A stretch of 64,000 nucleotides of DNA from Beta vulgaris subsp. vulgaris. Lineage: Eukaryota > Streptophyta > Magnoliopsida > Caryophyllales > Amaranthaceae. The stretch lies in the NCBI RefSeq assembly GCF_026745355.1, contig NC_079205.1, forward strand, positions 43,630,349-43,694,348, in the 5' to 3' direction. The notes below the pieces were generated by a model that was given only the letters and a program-made list of their open reading frames with translations, ran no database searches and had not been told where the DNA came from. This document shows positions 54,113-64,000 of this stretch, one piece after another. The position numbers and the translations under genes are program-made. Within the stretch, counting starts at the first letter, position 1. Every line of letters starts with the position of its first letter.

Positions 54113-55342
54113 TCACCATGATATGCCACCGCTACCGGAGGCACCGAAGCCAGATGCTCCACTAAGGAAATCACCATATGGAACATAGCTACCATACTGC
54201 TGCTGAAAGAAAGCATCTAAATGCCTCATGTAGCCCATGGTAGCATTACCCTGGAGAGTAAGAGCCTGCAACTGTTCCTCGATAGAGGAAAGCCTACTTC
54301 CCTCTCCTTGCTCCATCTCCATATCATAATCCCCATCACCCTCATCATCCTCATCCATCTCATCCAAAATCCCACCGCCTACCTCGGGCCTAATAAGAAA
54401 TCGGCCACAGTGGGGCCAAAAGGAAAATGCGCCCAAGGAAGGAAAATAAAACCATCACCACAGTGTATCTGAAAAGGGGGGCCATCAGAACTCTTCAACA
54501 TGTTCATCTTCAACAATGTGCGGGCATTAAACAAGAGAAACTTATCAGCCACCGGTCACAAGCATTATTAGGAGGATAACCCAACGCGTAATCAAATGTG
54601 TAATCATACCTCCCATGCTTAGGTGGCCACCCAATTTGGTTCGCACATCAATGCAAGACTTAAGCCAAAGGTCGGCCCAATCCGGAATACCAACACTACC
54701 CGGAAGCAAGGCACGAAGATAGCACATCTCTAATTGGTTCAATTTCCCCGTCTCACCCTTGCAAAAGATAGTCATGCCTAGGAAGTAAGCAGCCATGCGT
54801 AGACAGGGTGACGGATACTACTAATCTTCTCACCACCACTGCTAAGGGGTAACCCAGAAATGCGATACCAAAAGGTACCAACCTCCTCAGACGGAACACC
54901 CATGGGGACAAAAGGGTTGTCGCTTGAGGGAGCGACCCAACCAAAAGCCTCTCTAACTTGGCTCATAGAAATATCACGAACTCGATCATGCATCCTAAAC
55001 CGAATACGGTTGTCCCCCTATGCTTCACCAAGGTGAAGTGGATAAAAATTCATAAACACACCTCTTATAAGTGCGAGGTGTATAATCAAGCATGCCCAAC
55101 AATCCAGCTCACCCATCATCTCTCTAAATCCATCTAAAAGCCCAACTGAGCCAAGAAATTAGTGTCAATAAACTTGGTACATGGACAACTCGTTTTGATC
55201 GACAAAGAATTCTCCAAGTCACCTTTTGCTCCCTATTGAGTCCAGTTAAACCCATAGTGTCAATCATCACCTCACTAGCAGCAGGTTCCTCATGAGCCTC
55301 AGGCTCATTGAAACTTTGTGTACGACCACGCTTTCTCACCAT
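54113..55342 (-). pseudogene. Athila-type extra ORF (env-like / ATHILA ORF-1 type), broken
   Basis: ATG at 55340-55342 opens with MVRKRGRTQSFNEPEAHEEP. The text then moves through several frames: RMHDRVRDISMSQVREAFGW, FWYRISGLPLSSGG, SIRHPVYAWLL, and an acidic end (DEMDEDDEGDGDYDME) with a Gly/Ser tail near 54113-54436. Athila elements carry an extra ORF in this place, called env-like or ATHILA ORF-1 type, and the HPVYAWLL-type segment fits it. I see no convincing signal peptide or membrane span. At least four frame breaks. Confidence 0.6.
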
Positions 55343-55960
55343 TGTTATAGCAACCACAAATCTTACCAAGACAACCAAGTAAGTCAAACAATAATTCCAC
55401 CCTCAACTTCTCAAATTTAAACTCCCAACAAGTCACTCCAAAATTCACAAATTCAATCCTCAATAATGTCCACACAACCACAAAGAGGACTAAAAACACA
55501 ACAATCCACCACAATCTCAACAATTAAACAACCACAACGAAAAAAATGAAGGCAACTTCCAAAAAGAGGGTGAAGAATTGAAGTTTTACCTTATGGAAGA
55601 ATCAATAGAGTGGTTGACCAAGTACCCAAGTGAGAACAACACCCCAAGAATGCTCCTTGCTTCTTTAATTGCCCAAGAACTCCAAGAATCAAAAACCCCC
55701 AAATTTTAGGGTTTCCAAGAGATTTTGTAAAAAGATGAGAAAAGTGGAGATTTTTGAAGGGAATTGAGTGAGAAATGAGATGAGAGAGTGAGAAAAAGGG
55801 ATTGAAAGAGTGAAAGAGAGGAATTTGAGGGAAAGAATTGAGGAGAGATGAAAGGGGATGAGGAGGTTGGAGAGGAGTTGTGAGAATAGAGAGAGAGAGT
55901 CGGAATTGACGGAAGGAGGAAGAAAGAAAAGGGCGAAAAAAAAAAACCTGGCGGAAATAC

Positions 55961-56147
55961 GGGGTCCGCGACCGCGGAGAAAAGGTCCGCGCCCCGGAGG
56001 CGTTCAGCGATCGCGGAGGTCGCGGAATTGCTTGCGGCGCTCTTTTTTTTATTTTAACTTGCAACCCGGGCCGCGCCCGCGGGGTTTGAGGTAGCGCCCG
56101 CGGAATGCTTCAGCGACCGCGGTCAGCCCGCAGAAGTGCTCTCGGCA
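55961..56147. repeat. Internal copy of the LTR CG-rich module
   Basis: GGGGTCCGCGACCGCGGAG and several CCGCGG and GCCCGCGG words appear here, as in both LTRs (52867-53010, 62747-62895). It lies between integrase and the extra ORF, about 620 bp ahead of that ORF's ATG. CpG content is far above the surroundings. A gene-like Arg-rich frame through it is a composition artefact. 55343-55960 is leader with no gene seen. Confidence 0.85.
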
Positions 56148-56378
56148 AAACCTCAAAGATCCCCTCGTTTTTTTTTTTTTTTTTTAATGAAATTAACTCC
56201 TTCCTACTCCCTTCTTAGTGCCCAAATGTACACCTACAAAAGTCAAAAACAGAAACACCAAAAACACAAAAGAACCAAACATAACCAATTATCTAAAAAT
56301 AAAATCAAATCACGGGTTGCCTCCCGAGAAGCGCTTAGTTTAAAGTCGGAAGCTCGACATCATGCAAGCACAAAAAAT

Positions 56379-57483
56379 TTACTCATAGCGAGGGGCATAG
56401 AGTTCCAAAAACTCTACATCCTCCACTTTCGCAATTTCAAAGTAAGGCTTAAGCCTTTGGCCATTCACTTTGAAAACACTATCCGTACTCAAACTTCGGA
56501 TATCAACTGCACCATGAGGGTAGACTTTAACAACTACAAAAGGACCATCCCAACGGGATCGAAGCTTACCCGGAAATAATCTCAAGCGGGATTGGTAGAG
56601 AAGTACCTTGTCACCCACCTTGAATTCTTTCCGCATAATCATTTTGTCATGCCAAGCTTTTGTCTTCTCCTTGTAGATGGCTGCATTCTCATAGGACTCT
56701 CGGCGGATTTCCTCCAACTCTTGCAACTGAAGCTTCACTGTGTCTCCGGCTCCATCAAAGCGCATATTCAATTGCTTGATTGCCCAATAAGCTCTATGCT
56801 CTAACTCCACAGGCAAATGACACGCTTTACCGAAAACCAACCGATATGGAGACATGCCAATAGGGGTCTTGTAGGCAGTCCGATAAGCTCACAACGCATC
56901 TTCAAGACGGGAACTCCAATCCTTGCGGGTGGGATTCACGGTCTTTTCCAAAATGGACTTAACTTCCCTATTAGACACCTCGGCTTGACCATTTGTTTGA
57001 GGATGGTAGGGTGTTGAAACCTTGTGAGTAACTTCACACTTCCTCATCAAAGCTTCAATGGTCCGATTGCAAAAATGAGTGCCTTGATCACTAATCATAG
57101 CGCGGGGTACACCAAACCGAGAGAAAATTTGTGACTTCACAAAACCTGCCACAACTTTAGCATCGTTAGTCTTGGTGGCCTTCGCTTCCACCCACTTGGA
57201 AACGTAGTCCACCGCAAGGAGAATGTAAGATTTCCACTAGAGTTGGGAAATGGGCCCATGAAATCAATGCCCCACACATCGAAGATTTCACAATAGAGAA
57301 GAGAATTTTGGGGCATTTCATTCCGTTGGGAGATATTCCCAACTCTTTGCACTTGTCACAAACTTTACAAAAAGCATAGGCATCACGAAAAAGGCTTGGC
57401 CAAAAGAATCCACAATCAAGTACCTTTCGCGCCGTTCTCTTGGCCCAAAATGCCCACCACATGCATGGAATGACAAAATTCAA
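56379..57483 (-). pseudogene. Integrase of the Athila-like element, broken
   Basis: 57483-57300 region: zinc-finger part [20 protein letters not shown] and CDKCKELG. 57300-57166: [12 protein letters not shown] core start. 57212-56889: [36 protein letters not shown], giving the catalytic D, D and E positions. 56855-56379: [20 protein letters not shown] and [28 protein letters not shown], the C-terminal chromatin/target-site region. Several frameshifts, including one after the zinc finger. Confidence 0.9.
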
Positions 57484-59219
57484 GAATAGAGGCTACCTCA
57501 CTTTCCGGAATGCATCTCCGGACAATTTGATCGGCGCAATGTCTCCAAAGGTATGGATCATCCCAAACATAGTATCTTGCATCACTTCGTAGCTTATCCC
57601 TTTGCATCTTAGTAAACCTGGGGGGAAACTCATGAGAAACAAGAAAATTAACAATGTTAGCAAACCAAGGACAGACATCACGGATAGAGAATAAGGTTTC
57701 ATCCGGAAACTCTCCAAGAATAGCCTCTTGAGAGTGGGGTTTGTCCTCATCATGGACAAGACGGCTCAAATGATCAGCCACAAGATTTTCAACTCCTTTC
57801 TTGTCTTTAATCTCCACCTCAAATTCACTAAGAAGCAAAACCCACCGTATGAGGCGGGGTTTGGCTTCTTTCTTTGCCATCAAGTATCTAATAGCTGCGT
57901 GGTCGGTGTACACAATGACCTTGGTCCCAAGCAAGTAGGACCGAAATTTTTCAATCGCAAAAACAACAGCTAACATTTTTTTCCGTGGTGGTATAGTTTC
58001 TTTGGCGCCCATTCAATGTCATAAATGCATAATGTATTACATGAGACGCTCTACCACTCTTTTGACCCAAAACAGCCCCCACGGCATAATCACTTGCATC
58101 ACACATTATCTTAAAAGGGAGAGACCAAATGGGGGCTTGAATGACAGGGGCAGAAGTAAGCTTCTCTTTTAAAGAGTCAAAGGCCTTCTTACAAGCATCA
58201 TCAAACACAAAATCAACATCCTTTTGCAACAACTTGCACAAGGAGAGGACACCTTAGAAAAATCTTTTATAAACGCCGGTAAAAACCGGCATGACCAAGG
58301 AAAGACCTAATTTCACACGTACACTAGTGGGGTAGGGAAGGGATTGAATCACATCGGTCTTTGCTTTATCCACCTCTATCCCCCTAGATGAAACAACATG
58401 CCCCAACACTATGCCTTGCTCAACCATGAAATGACATTTCTCAGAATTCAACACAAGATGAGACTCAATACAACGTTTCAAGACAAGGGACAAATGGTAC
58501 AAGCATTGGTCAAAAGAGTCACCATGAACGGTGAAATCATCCATGAAAACCTCTAGAAACTCCCCCACAAAGTCAGAGAAAATACTTACCATACACCTTT
58601 GAAAGGTGGAGGGGCATTACAAAGTCCAAAAGGCATGCGCCGATAGAAAAGTGCCAAAGGGACATGTAAATGTTGTCTTTTCCTGGTCCTCTGGAGCAAT
58701 GGGCACTTGAAAATAGCCTGAGTACCCATCAAGGAAACAATAGAAAGCCCTCCCTGCAAGTCTCTCAAGCATTTGGTCAATAAAAGGAAGGGGAAAATGA
58801 TCCTTTCTAGTTACCAAGTTCAAACGGCGATAATCAATACATACCCTCCACCCAGTTTGAGTTCGGGTGGGTACCATTTCGCCATTTGCATTAGGAATCA
58901 TTGTGACACCACCTTTCTTTGGCACCACTTGCGTAGGACTTACCCATTTACTATCGGAGATGGGGTAAATAATACCCATTTGACACAACTTTATTACCTC
59001 ATTCTTTACCACCTCCATCATGGGTGGGTTCAAACGCCTTTGAGGTTGCCTCACCGGCTTAGCTTCATCTTCCAACAAGATCCTATGCATACATGTGGAT
59101 GGGCTAATGCCATGGATGTCGGCAATTGACCACCCAATCGCCGTCGAATGCTCCTTGAGCACCTCCACCAACTTGCTCTCTTGTTCCAAGGTCAACTTGT
59201 TGGAAATGATAACTGGCAA
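57416..59219 (-). pseudogene. Reverse transcriptase and RNase H of the Athila-like element, broken
   Basis: 59219-58617: GWSIADIHGISPSTCMHRI, SKWVSPTQVVPKKGG, WRVCIDYRRLN, FCFLDGYSGYFQ-like text read as FYCFLDGYSGYFQ. 58700-58590: YRRMPFGLCNAP in a shifted frame. 58592-58254: intact FMDDF box (YxDD type) and CHFMVEQGIVLGHVVSSRGI. 58241-57416: RNase H with IMCDASDYAVGAVLGQ, TEKN then [33 protein letters not shown]. The catalytic boxes look intact; the frame is broken at several places. Confidence 0.92.
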
Positions 59220-59378
59220 GGTCTCTTTCTCACTTAGAAGACATACTTCAAATGCTCCGGTAGAGTTTTGAGCTCAACATCGGGGGCCTGTACAAAGAAG
59301 GAAGCGGTCTTGTGCTAGGCACAGTAAGTGGCATGGGCTTATAGTTTGAAGGATTCAAAGGAAGTTTGGAAAGCTCAT

Positions 59379-60145
59379 TCAATTCAACAACAATTTTAAG
59401 CACATTATTGGCAAACAAAACTCCAAAGAATCAGCATTCAAACTAAAGTCCAAAACACTTTGCAAATCATCATCACGTAAGACATCGAACACACCTTGAA
59501 CACATGGCTCAAACACATCAATGGCACAGAGAGAGTGATCCTCAATGTTAGGGTACCTCATGGCATCATACATATTAAACTCAATGATTTGGCCATCAAA
59601 CTGCATGGCCAAAGAACCGGTGTCACAATCAATCTTGGTCTTAGCCGTTTTCAATAACGGCCTTCCTAAAAGAATAGGGGCCGAATGCTTATCATGCTCC
59701 ATATTAATCACATAAAAATCAGCAGGAAAAGTCAACTTATCAACTTACCACAAGAACATCTTCAACTACACCTTAGGAATGGAAGTGATCTATCTGCAAG
59801 TTGGATAACAACATTGGTAGGAAGCAAATCACAAGTGTCAAAGACTCATACAAAGAATAAGGAAGCACATTGATGGAAGCTCCTAAATCTCACATGGCCC
59901 TATCAATCTTAGTATCACCAAGAGTTATAGGAATAGTGAACATGCCCGGGTCATCACATTTTTTTGGCATTCTCTTTTGGAAAACAGCGAATACATGTTC
60001 ACTAACCTTAACTATTTGTTTTTCTTTAACCTTACTTTTCCACTTAATTGAACACATCTCCTTTAACCACTTAGCATACAAAGGCACAGTCTTAATCAAT
60101 TGCAACAAAGGAATATTCACATTACATTGGCTAAATGTTTCATAA
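59379..60145 (-). pseudogene. Aspartic protease region of the Athila-like element, broken
   Basis: 60120-59890 reads VPLYAKWLKEMCSIKWK and DDPGMFTIPITLGDTKIDRAM, then a stop (TGA near 59893), then DLGASINVLP with the DLGA active site typical of Athila proteases. 59735-59379 continues MTFPADFYVINM, APILLGRPLLKTAKTKIDC and DGQIIEFN. A frame change lies between near 59740-59790. The stop replaces a usual Cys. Confidence 0.85.
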
Positions 60146-60524
60146 ATATCCTTAGATAAATCAAGCTTACGATTGTCCTTAAGTGCATCGGAAAGGGGGT
60201 GCCGGTTTGTATTCCGGGAAAGATTTTACCTCTTGGTGAGAGCTAGGACTCACCACTTTTTCCACCTCTTTGGAAGGAGTAAGAACCTCCACCTCCTCAT
60301 CTTAAACTCTTGTCTTCTCTTCCACAACCTTGCTCTTTTCGGATGCATGATCAATAAGCTCCTTGCCACTCCTTAATGTCACAGCACTCACATTCTTCTT
60401 GGGGTTCACCTCGGTTTGAGATGGCAATTTTCCAGAATTTTGGGCCTCAAGTATTCATGACACTAGACATTTGGCCCACTTGTGTTTCCAAGTTGTAAAT
60501 GCTTGACTTGGTCTCTTGTTGAAA

Positions 60525-61702
60525 TTACACCATATTGGACTGCATGGTAGTCACATTCTTAGTCAAAGCTTTGATCATATCCTCTGTGGACATTGAGTTA
60601 GAGCTAGATGATTGCCCTTGAGGTTGATATGGTTGCTTGAAGAGGAGGTCGATTTCCTTGTTGAAAATTTTGTTCCCTTGAAAATTTTGTTCCCTTGAAA
60701 ATTTTGTTCCTTCTTGTAACTGAAAGCCGAATGATCTTTCCAACCCGGATTGTATGAATTTGAATAGGGATCATACTTTCTATTCCTTGATCCCAAAGCA
60801 TTCACCTCTTGAGTGCTTCTTGCAAGGTTGGGCAAGCATCGGTAGGATGACCGGTATTGGAGCAAATTCCACAAGCTTTCACTTGTTGAGGTTTGTTACT
60901 AATCATGAATTGCCGGAACATATTCTTAAGGTCGGAAACCTCCGACTCCCAAGATGATCGAACTTGCAGCTTTAACACCCCGGGTAGCATTCCTCTTATA
61001 ATAGTGCGAGAACTCTCAGCAAACTCACTTATGAGCTCCATGGCTTGTTGTTGGGGTCTTGTTATCAATGTTACCCCCACAAGCAGCATTCACCATCCTT
61101 CTCTCATTTGGAAGGAGCCCAGCAACTAAGTACAGCACAAGATCCTTCTCGGCAAAACCATGGTAAGGACAACAAGCAAGAGCCTCTTAAACCTCTCTAA
61201 GTAGTCATAAAGGATCTCATCATAACCTTGCTCAATGTTGCTAATGGCCCTCTTAAGCTCATTCAACTTGCTTGAAGGAAAGAACTTCTCCAAGAAAGCT
61301 TGCTTCATCCCCCTCCATGTTTGATACTGTTGGGGCTCAAATGATAGAACCAATCATTAGCCTTATCCTTCAATGAAAAAGGAAAGGCCGCAGTTTGATT
61401 TGATCCTCCGTAACACCCCTTGGCTGCATACTAGTACAAACAACATGGAATTCCGCAAGATGCTTGATTGGATCTTCCCCATTTAAACCATGGAAGCTTG
61501 GCAGTAAATGAACAAGACCCGACTTCAACTCAAAAGTAACATTCTCCCCAAACTCTGTATATTGAATAGCCAATGGTGCCTGGTCCAGATTAGGAGCAGA
61601 AAGCTCCCTCAATGTCGGATCAGCTCTAGGCGGCATCTCTTCTTCCTCAGTACCAATATAATAAGGCAACTCACGGAAGTGATCCTGAATTTCCTTTCTC
61701 AA
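60525..61702 (-). pseudogene. Gag of the Athila-like element, broken
   Basis: Starts near 61702 (MRKEIQDHFRELPY), then APNLDQAPLAIQY, HLLPSFHGLNGEDPIKHLAE. A frameshift follows near 61370; 61353-61126 reads WRGMKQAFLEKFFPSSKLNE and YDYLERFKRLL. 61089-60802 has the zinc knuckle CGICSNTGHPTDAC (CX2CX4HX4C). 60874-60525 is a Gln/Ser/Asn-rich tail with three tandem 18-base copies of KIFKGTKF-type text (60660-60715). 60146-60524 links gag to protease and carries stops. Confidence 0.85.
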
Positions 61703-61836
61703 CGATAGAGCGTCCTTTCGATCTCTGAATCAAAAAACAAAGCTCCTTGATTAGTAGAACGGGTGTGAACCATATGAAAGGCTCACACACCAAAAATCAG
61801 GAACAAACACACAAATAAACACCCAACACGCTGCCT

Positions 61837-61854
61837 TCCCCGGCAACGGCGCCA
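61837..61854 (-). other. Primer-binding site of the Athila-like element
   Basis: On the minus strand TGGCGCCGTTGCCGGGGA, four bases after the LTR end. This is the Athila-type site thought to pair with an Asp tRNA. Confidence 0.85.
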
Positions 61855-61858
61855 AATT

Positions 61859-63201
61859 TGGCGAGGCCTAAGTCGTATCGGCTAACGTGCAAATAAATCA
61901 ATACTACCCTACACAAACGTAGAATAAGGAAGTAAGGTTCGAATCCACGGAGAAGGAGGGTTTGGTAAGGTTAAACGTGTGTTGTGGTAGCAATGGGGGG
62001 GGTTTCACTTAAAAGTATAACTAAGAAGGACTAAGCAAACGCTAATCAAATAATAGACAAATACTTGGCAATCAATCTTAACAACCAATTCAAACTTTGA
62101 TCATATAACAACTCAATTCCTATAATTACTTGAATGACCTATTGCGAATCAACAGATTCAATCTCCTCTAACTTATGTAAGATTAAGCGAGCGCTCTAAT
62201 CCAATCTTAACGGTTTACAACCTAGTCCAAGCGTTCTAGATTCAATAAACAATTAAATAACAACTAAGGAATGTCAATAGGATAAACTTGCATTCACACA
62301 AGCGGTCAAACACAAGTTTATGAGATGATTCTTCTTATGCACAACTATCCAAAAGCATGTGATAATTGAGCACAAAACTACCAATTCTAGATTATCTCAA
62401 AGCAGACAATTATCTAGATAGCAAAGATTGTAAAGAAACCACAAGTTAAATGATCAGATTAACTCAAAGTACACAACAATCTAGCATAACGAATATGAAG
62501 AATCATCAAACATTCAAGCAAATAAAAAGGTAAAGATTGAACTCACAAAATGGATGAAGAGGTTGCTCCAATTGATTTACCAAGTTAGGAAATTAGTTTC
62601 TCATAATCCAAAATAATCACTACAACTTTTCTTTTTAATTGTTCTCTAAAAAAAAAACAGATGCAAAACTGAATTAACAACACAAAAGACTAACTAATGT
62701 TTTAATCCGCAAAATAGAGGAAACGAAGCGTCGTTTCCTTACTACAGGGGTCCGCGACCGCGGAGATTAGGTCCGCGCCCGCGGAGGATGTCCGCGACCG
62801 CGGTGAGGTCGCGGAGTTGCTCACGGCGATTTCCTTTGTTTTCCTTCGAAATTCGTCCCGACCGCGGTCATGTGCTCCGCGACCGCGGAGGCTGCCGGTA
62901 CAACTTCCTTCTTCTTTCCTTAGATGCTTCCTCATTTGATTAACATTTCTTCCCATCTTTGTTTCCTTGCCACTTAAATGCACTTTGTTGACTTATTCCA
63001 CTTGCACCTTTGAGTTTGTAACTTGGCACTTTCTTCACTTGCACATTGTTACAATTGGACCCTCTCACCAACATAATAGAAATTAAAGAACCCAAATACC
63101 AATTGTTGAGAAAGAGTTCAAAATCATACAAAAATATGTTCAAGTCCACACAAAAATAGCCAAATAAGTACTGAAAAATGTCATATGAACATGGCATATC
63201 A
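61859..63201 (-). repeat. 5' LTR of the Athila-like element
   Basis: Begins TGGCGAGGCCTAAGTCG and ends ATGGCATATCA; colinear with 51981-53306. The CG-rich module at 62747-62895 has five CCGCGG sites against four in the 3' LTR. Confidence 0.93.
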
Positions 63202-63479
63202 GTTTTGAATTTGCAATACAAAAATCTCAGATTAGGGTTTTGGTAGAGGCTTTCTAGTTGGCGGATTTGGAGGACTTTGAAAATTTGTTTCTTTCTTCGC
63301 TTATTGTTTGGGTTTTGTGGTGTAATGAAGATCAGTCAATGCCATGTAAATTTTGATTTCGTTCTGGTCGTGTTTCGTTTGATCAAAATATTAATATTTT
63401 TGTAAGTTTTCTGATCCTGTTTCAGGAGCTTGTGAAAATCTATTCGGCTTATGAACATCAAAAAAAAAAATTATTTTTT

Positions 63480-63703
63480 TATGGGTCAAAAGGGCTGCGT
63501 TTTTTACTAAAAACGCAACCCTTTTAAGCATGAAGGGCTGCGTTTTTTACCTAAAAACGCAGCCCTTCACTTGTAGAAGGGCTACATTTGAAAAGCGCAG
63601 CCCTACTTAAAAAGTGAAGGGCTGCTATGGAAAGGGCTGCTGTCTAAAGACGCAGCCCAAAGGGCCTTTTTTAGCGCAGCCCTTCCTTATTTTTCCACTA
63701 GTG
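63480..63703. repeat. Right subterminal repeat zone of B2
   Basis: AAGGGCTGCGTTTTT and its inverse AAAAACGCAGCCCTT alternate at least seven times, forming several perfect hairpins, and end at TTTTTCCACTAGTG. CACTA transposases bind such subterminal repeats. Confidence 0.85.
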
Positions 63704-64000
63704 ATAATCAGAATCATAATAACCAGTGAATAAACACTGAGCATCATTCCCATAGATGAGACCAACGCCAGATGTACCTCTTAGGTACTAAAAAATCCTC
63801 CTGACTGCCTGCCAGTGCTCCTTACCAGGGTCACCCATGAACCTACTAACAACACTAACTGCATGTGCAAGATCTGGCCTAATGCAAACCATAGCGTACA
63901 TCAAACTCCCTACTGCAGTAGCGTAAGGAATCCGACTCATGTACTCCTTCTCCTCTGCAATCTTGGGTGCAAAAGCAACAGACAGGTGATTACTGGAAGC
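63704..64000 (-). pseudogene. RT end and RNase H start of copia E, runs off right edge
   Basis: Minus-strand translation reads IPYATAVGSLMYAMVCIRPD, LAHAVSVVSRFM, GDPGKEHWQAVRRI, YLRGTSGVGLIYG and ends TGYYDSDY at the CACTA-B2 junction. The next expected residues (about 26, before STLQATV) are missing. The rest of the element lies outside the window. Confidence 0.9.

Larger units (their letters stand above)
51981..63201 (-). mobile_element. Athila-like Ty3/gypsy retrotransposon, complete structure, degenerate
   Basis: LTRs at 51981-53306 and 61859-63201, perfect 5 bp target copy GTTTT (51976-51980, 63202-63206), Asp-type primer site, gag, protease, RT, RNase H and integrase in gypsy order, then a long extra ORF region before the polypurine tract. 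The order, the DLGAS protease and the primer site point to the Athila lineage. The LTRs are very similar, with mostly single-base differences and 1-base indels, so insertion is fairly recent, but the coding regions carry many frameshifts. It sits in CACTA-B2. Confidence 0.94.
51072..63703. mobile_element. CACTA-family-B element B2, carrying an Athila-like element
   Basis: The right end ...TTTTTCCACTAGTG (63703) and subterminal AAGGGCTGCGTTTTT/AAAACGCAGCCCTT words at 51072-51130 and 63485-63690 mark the same family as B1. The interior outside the Athila element is 51130-51980 plus 63207-63485 and includes a 33 bp tandem repeat. The left CACTA terminus is missing, as is about 78 bp of the copia E target, so a deletion took both. 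No transposase ORF. Without the Athila insertion it would be about 1.4 kb. Confidence 0.8.

Noticed and set aside
55858..56094. Arg-rich open frame as a nucleic-acid-binding protein
   Set aside because: It reads through the CG-rich module of the Athila-like element; no domain and no conservation expected.
61837..61854. tRNA-like sequences near LTR ends (also 2861, 12108, 26687)
   Set aside because: They are 12-18 base primer-binding sites; no cloverleaf surrounds them.
1..64000. A defence, toxin or metabolic gene cluster
   Set aside because: Both strands were read; all longer coding stretches belong to retroelements or to the single MYB gene.

Overview
This 64 kb window is nuclear DNA from a flowering plant, probably a eudicot. 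It is AT-rich and consists almost entirely of nested, mostly decayed transposable elements. The plant assignment rests on the element types (SIRE-like and Tork-like Ty1/copia, Athila-like Ty3/gypsy with an Asp-type primer site, plant L1-type LINEs with an RNase H tail, CACTA, Mutator and hAT derivatives) and on one intron-containing MYB gene of the DIVARICATA type. I cannot name the species. I see no tRNA or rRNA gene, CRISPR array, operon or bacterial-type system.

Layout. 1-16659: an L1-type LINE (LINE-1, + strand) is split by a copia element running off the left edge (1-3011), a SIRE-like copia of about 10 kb (3415-13470, - strand) and a 320 bp hAT-type MITE (14987-15306). 16876-24419: a second LINE (LINE-2), full length by its target-site duplication, is split by a non-autonomous CACTA element (A1, 19382-21101). 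24690-25765: a low-complexity inverted array. 26192-30156: a Tork-like copia whose reverse transcriptase has been removed by an in-frame deletion. 30560-39203: two truncated copies of one copia family lie head to head, the right one holding a second CACTA copy (A2, 36294-37624). 39933-41086: a TIR-ended element. 41369-42892: a Mutator-like element with a 9 bp target duplication, itself holding a CACTA-family-B element. 43125-46154: the MYB gene, the only clear host gene. 46675-47568: a 5'-truncated LINE-3 with an intact 256-codon frame, inserted beside a small PABN-like fragment. 48272-49087: a direct-repeat pair. 50144-64000: another Tork-like copia (- strand) split by a CACTA-family-B element that contains a complete Athila-like gypsy element (51981-63201).

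How the parts relate. Each retroelement encodes, or once encoded, its own replication proteins, and almost all carry stops and frameshifts. Many stops fit C-to-T change in methylated DNA. The CACTA, hAT and Mutator copies have no visible transposase and would need one supplied elsewhere. The nesting gives a relative order of insertion: LINE-1 before SIRE-like, LINE-2 before CACTA-A1, copia-E before CACTA-B2 before Athila. The most unusual structures are the head-to-head copia pair, the in-frame RT deletion, the GC-rich LTR module repeated ahead of the Athila extra ORF, the paired inverted subterminal repeats of the CACTA elements, and a MULE end duplicated together with its flank, which supplies an internal empty site. 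I found no convincing new biological system beyond these.
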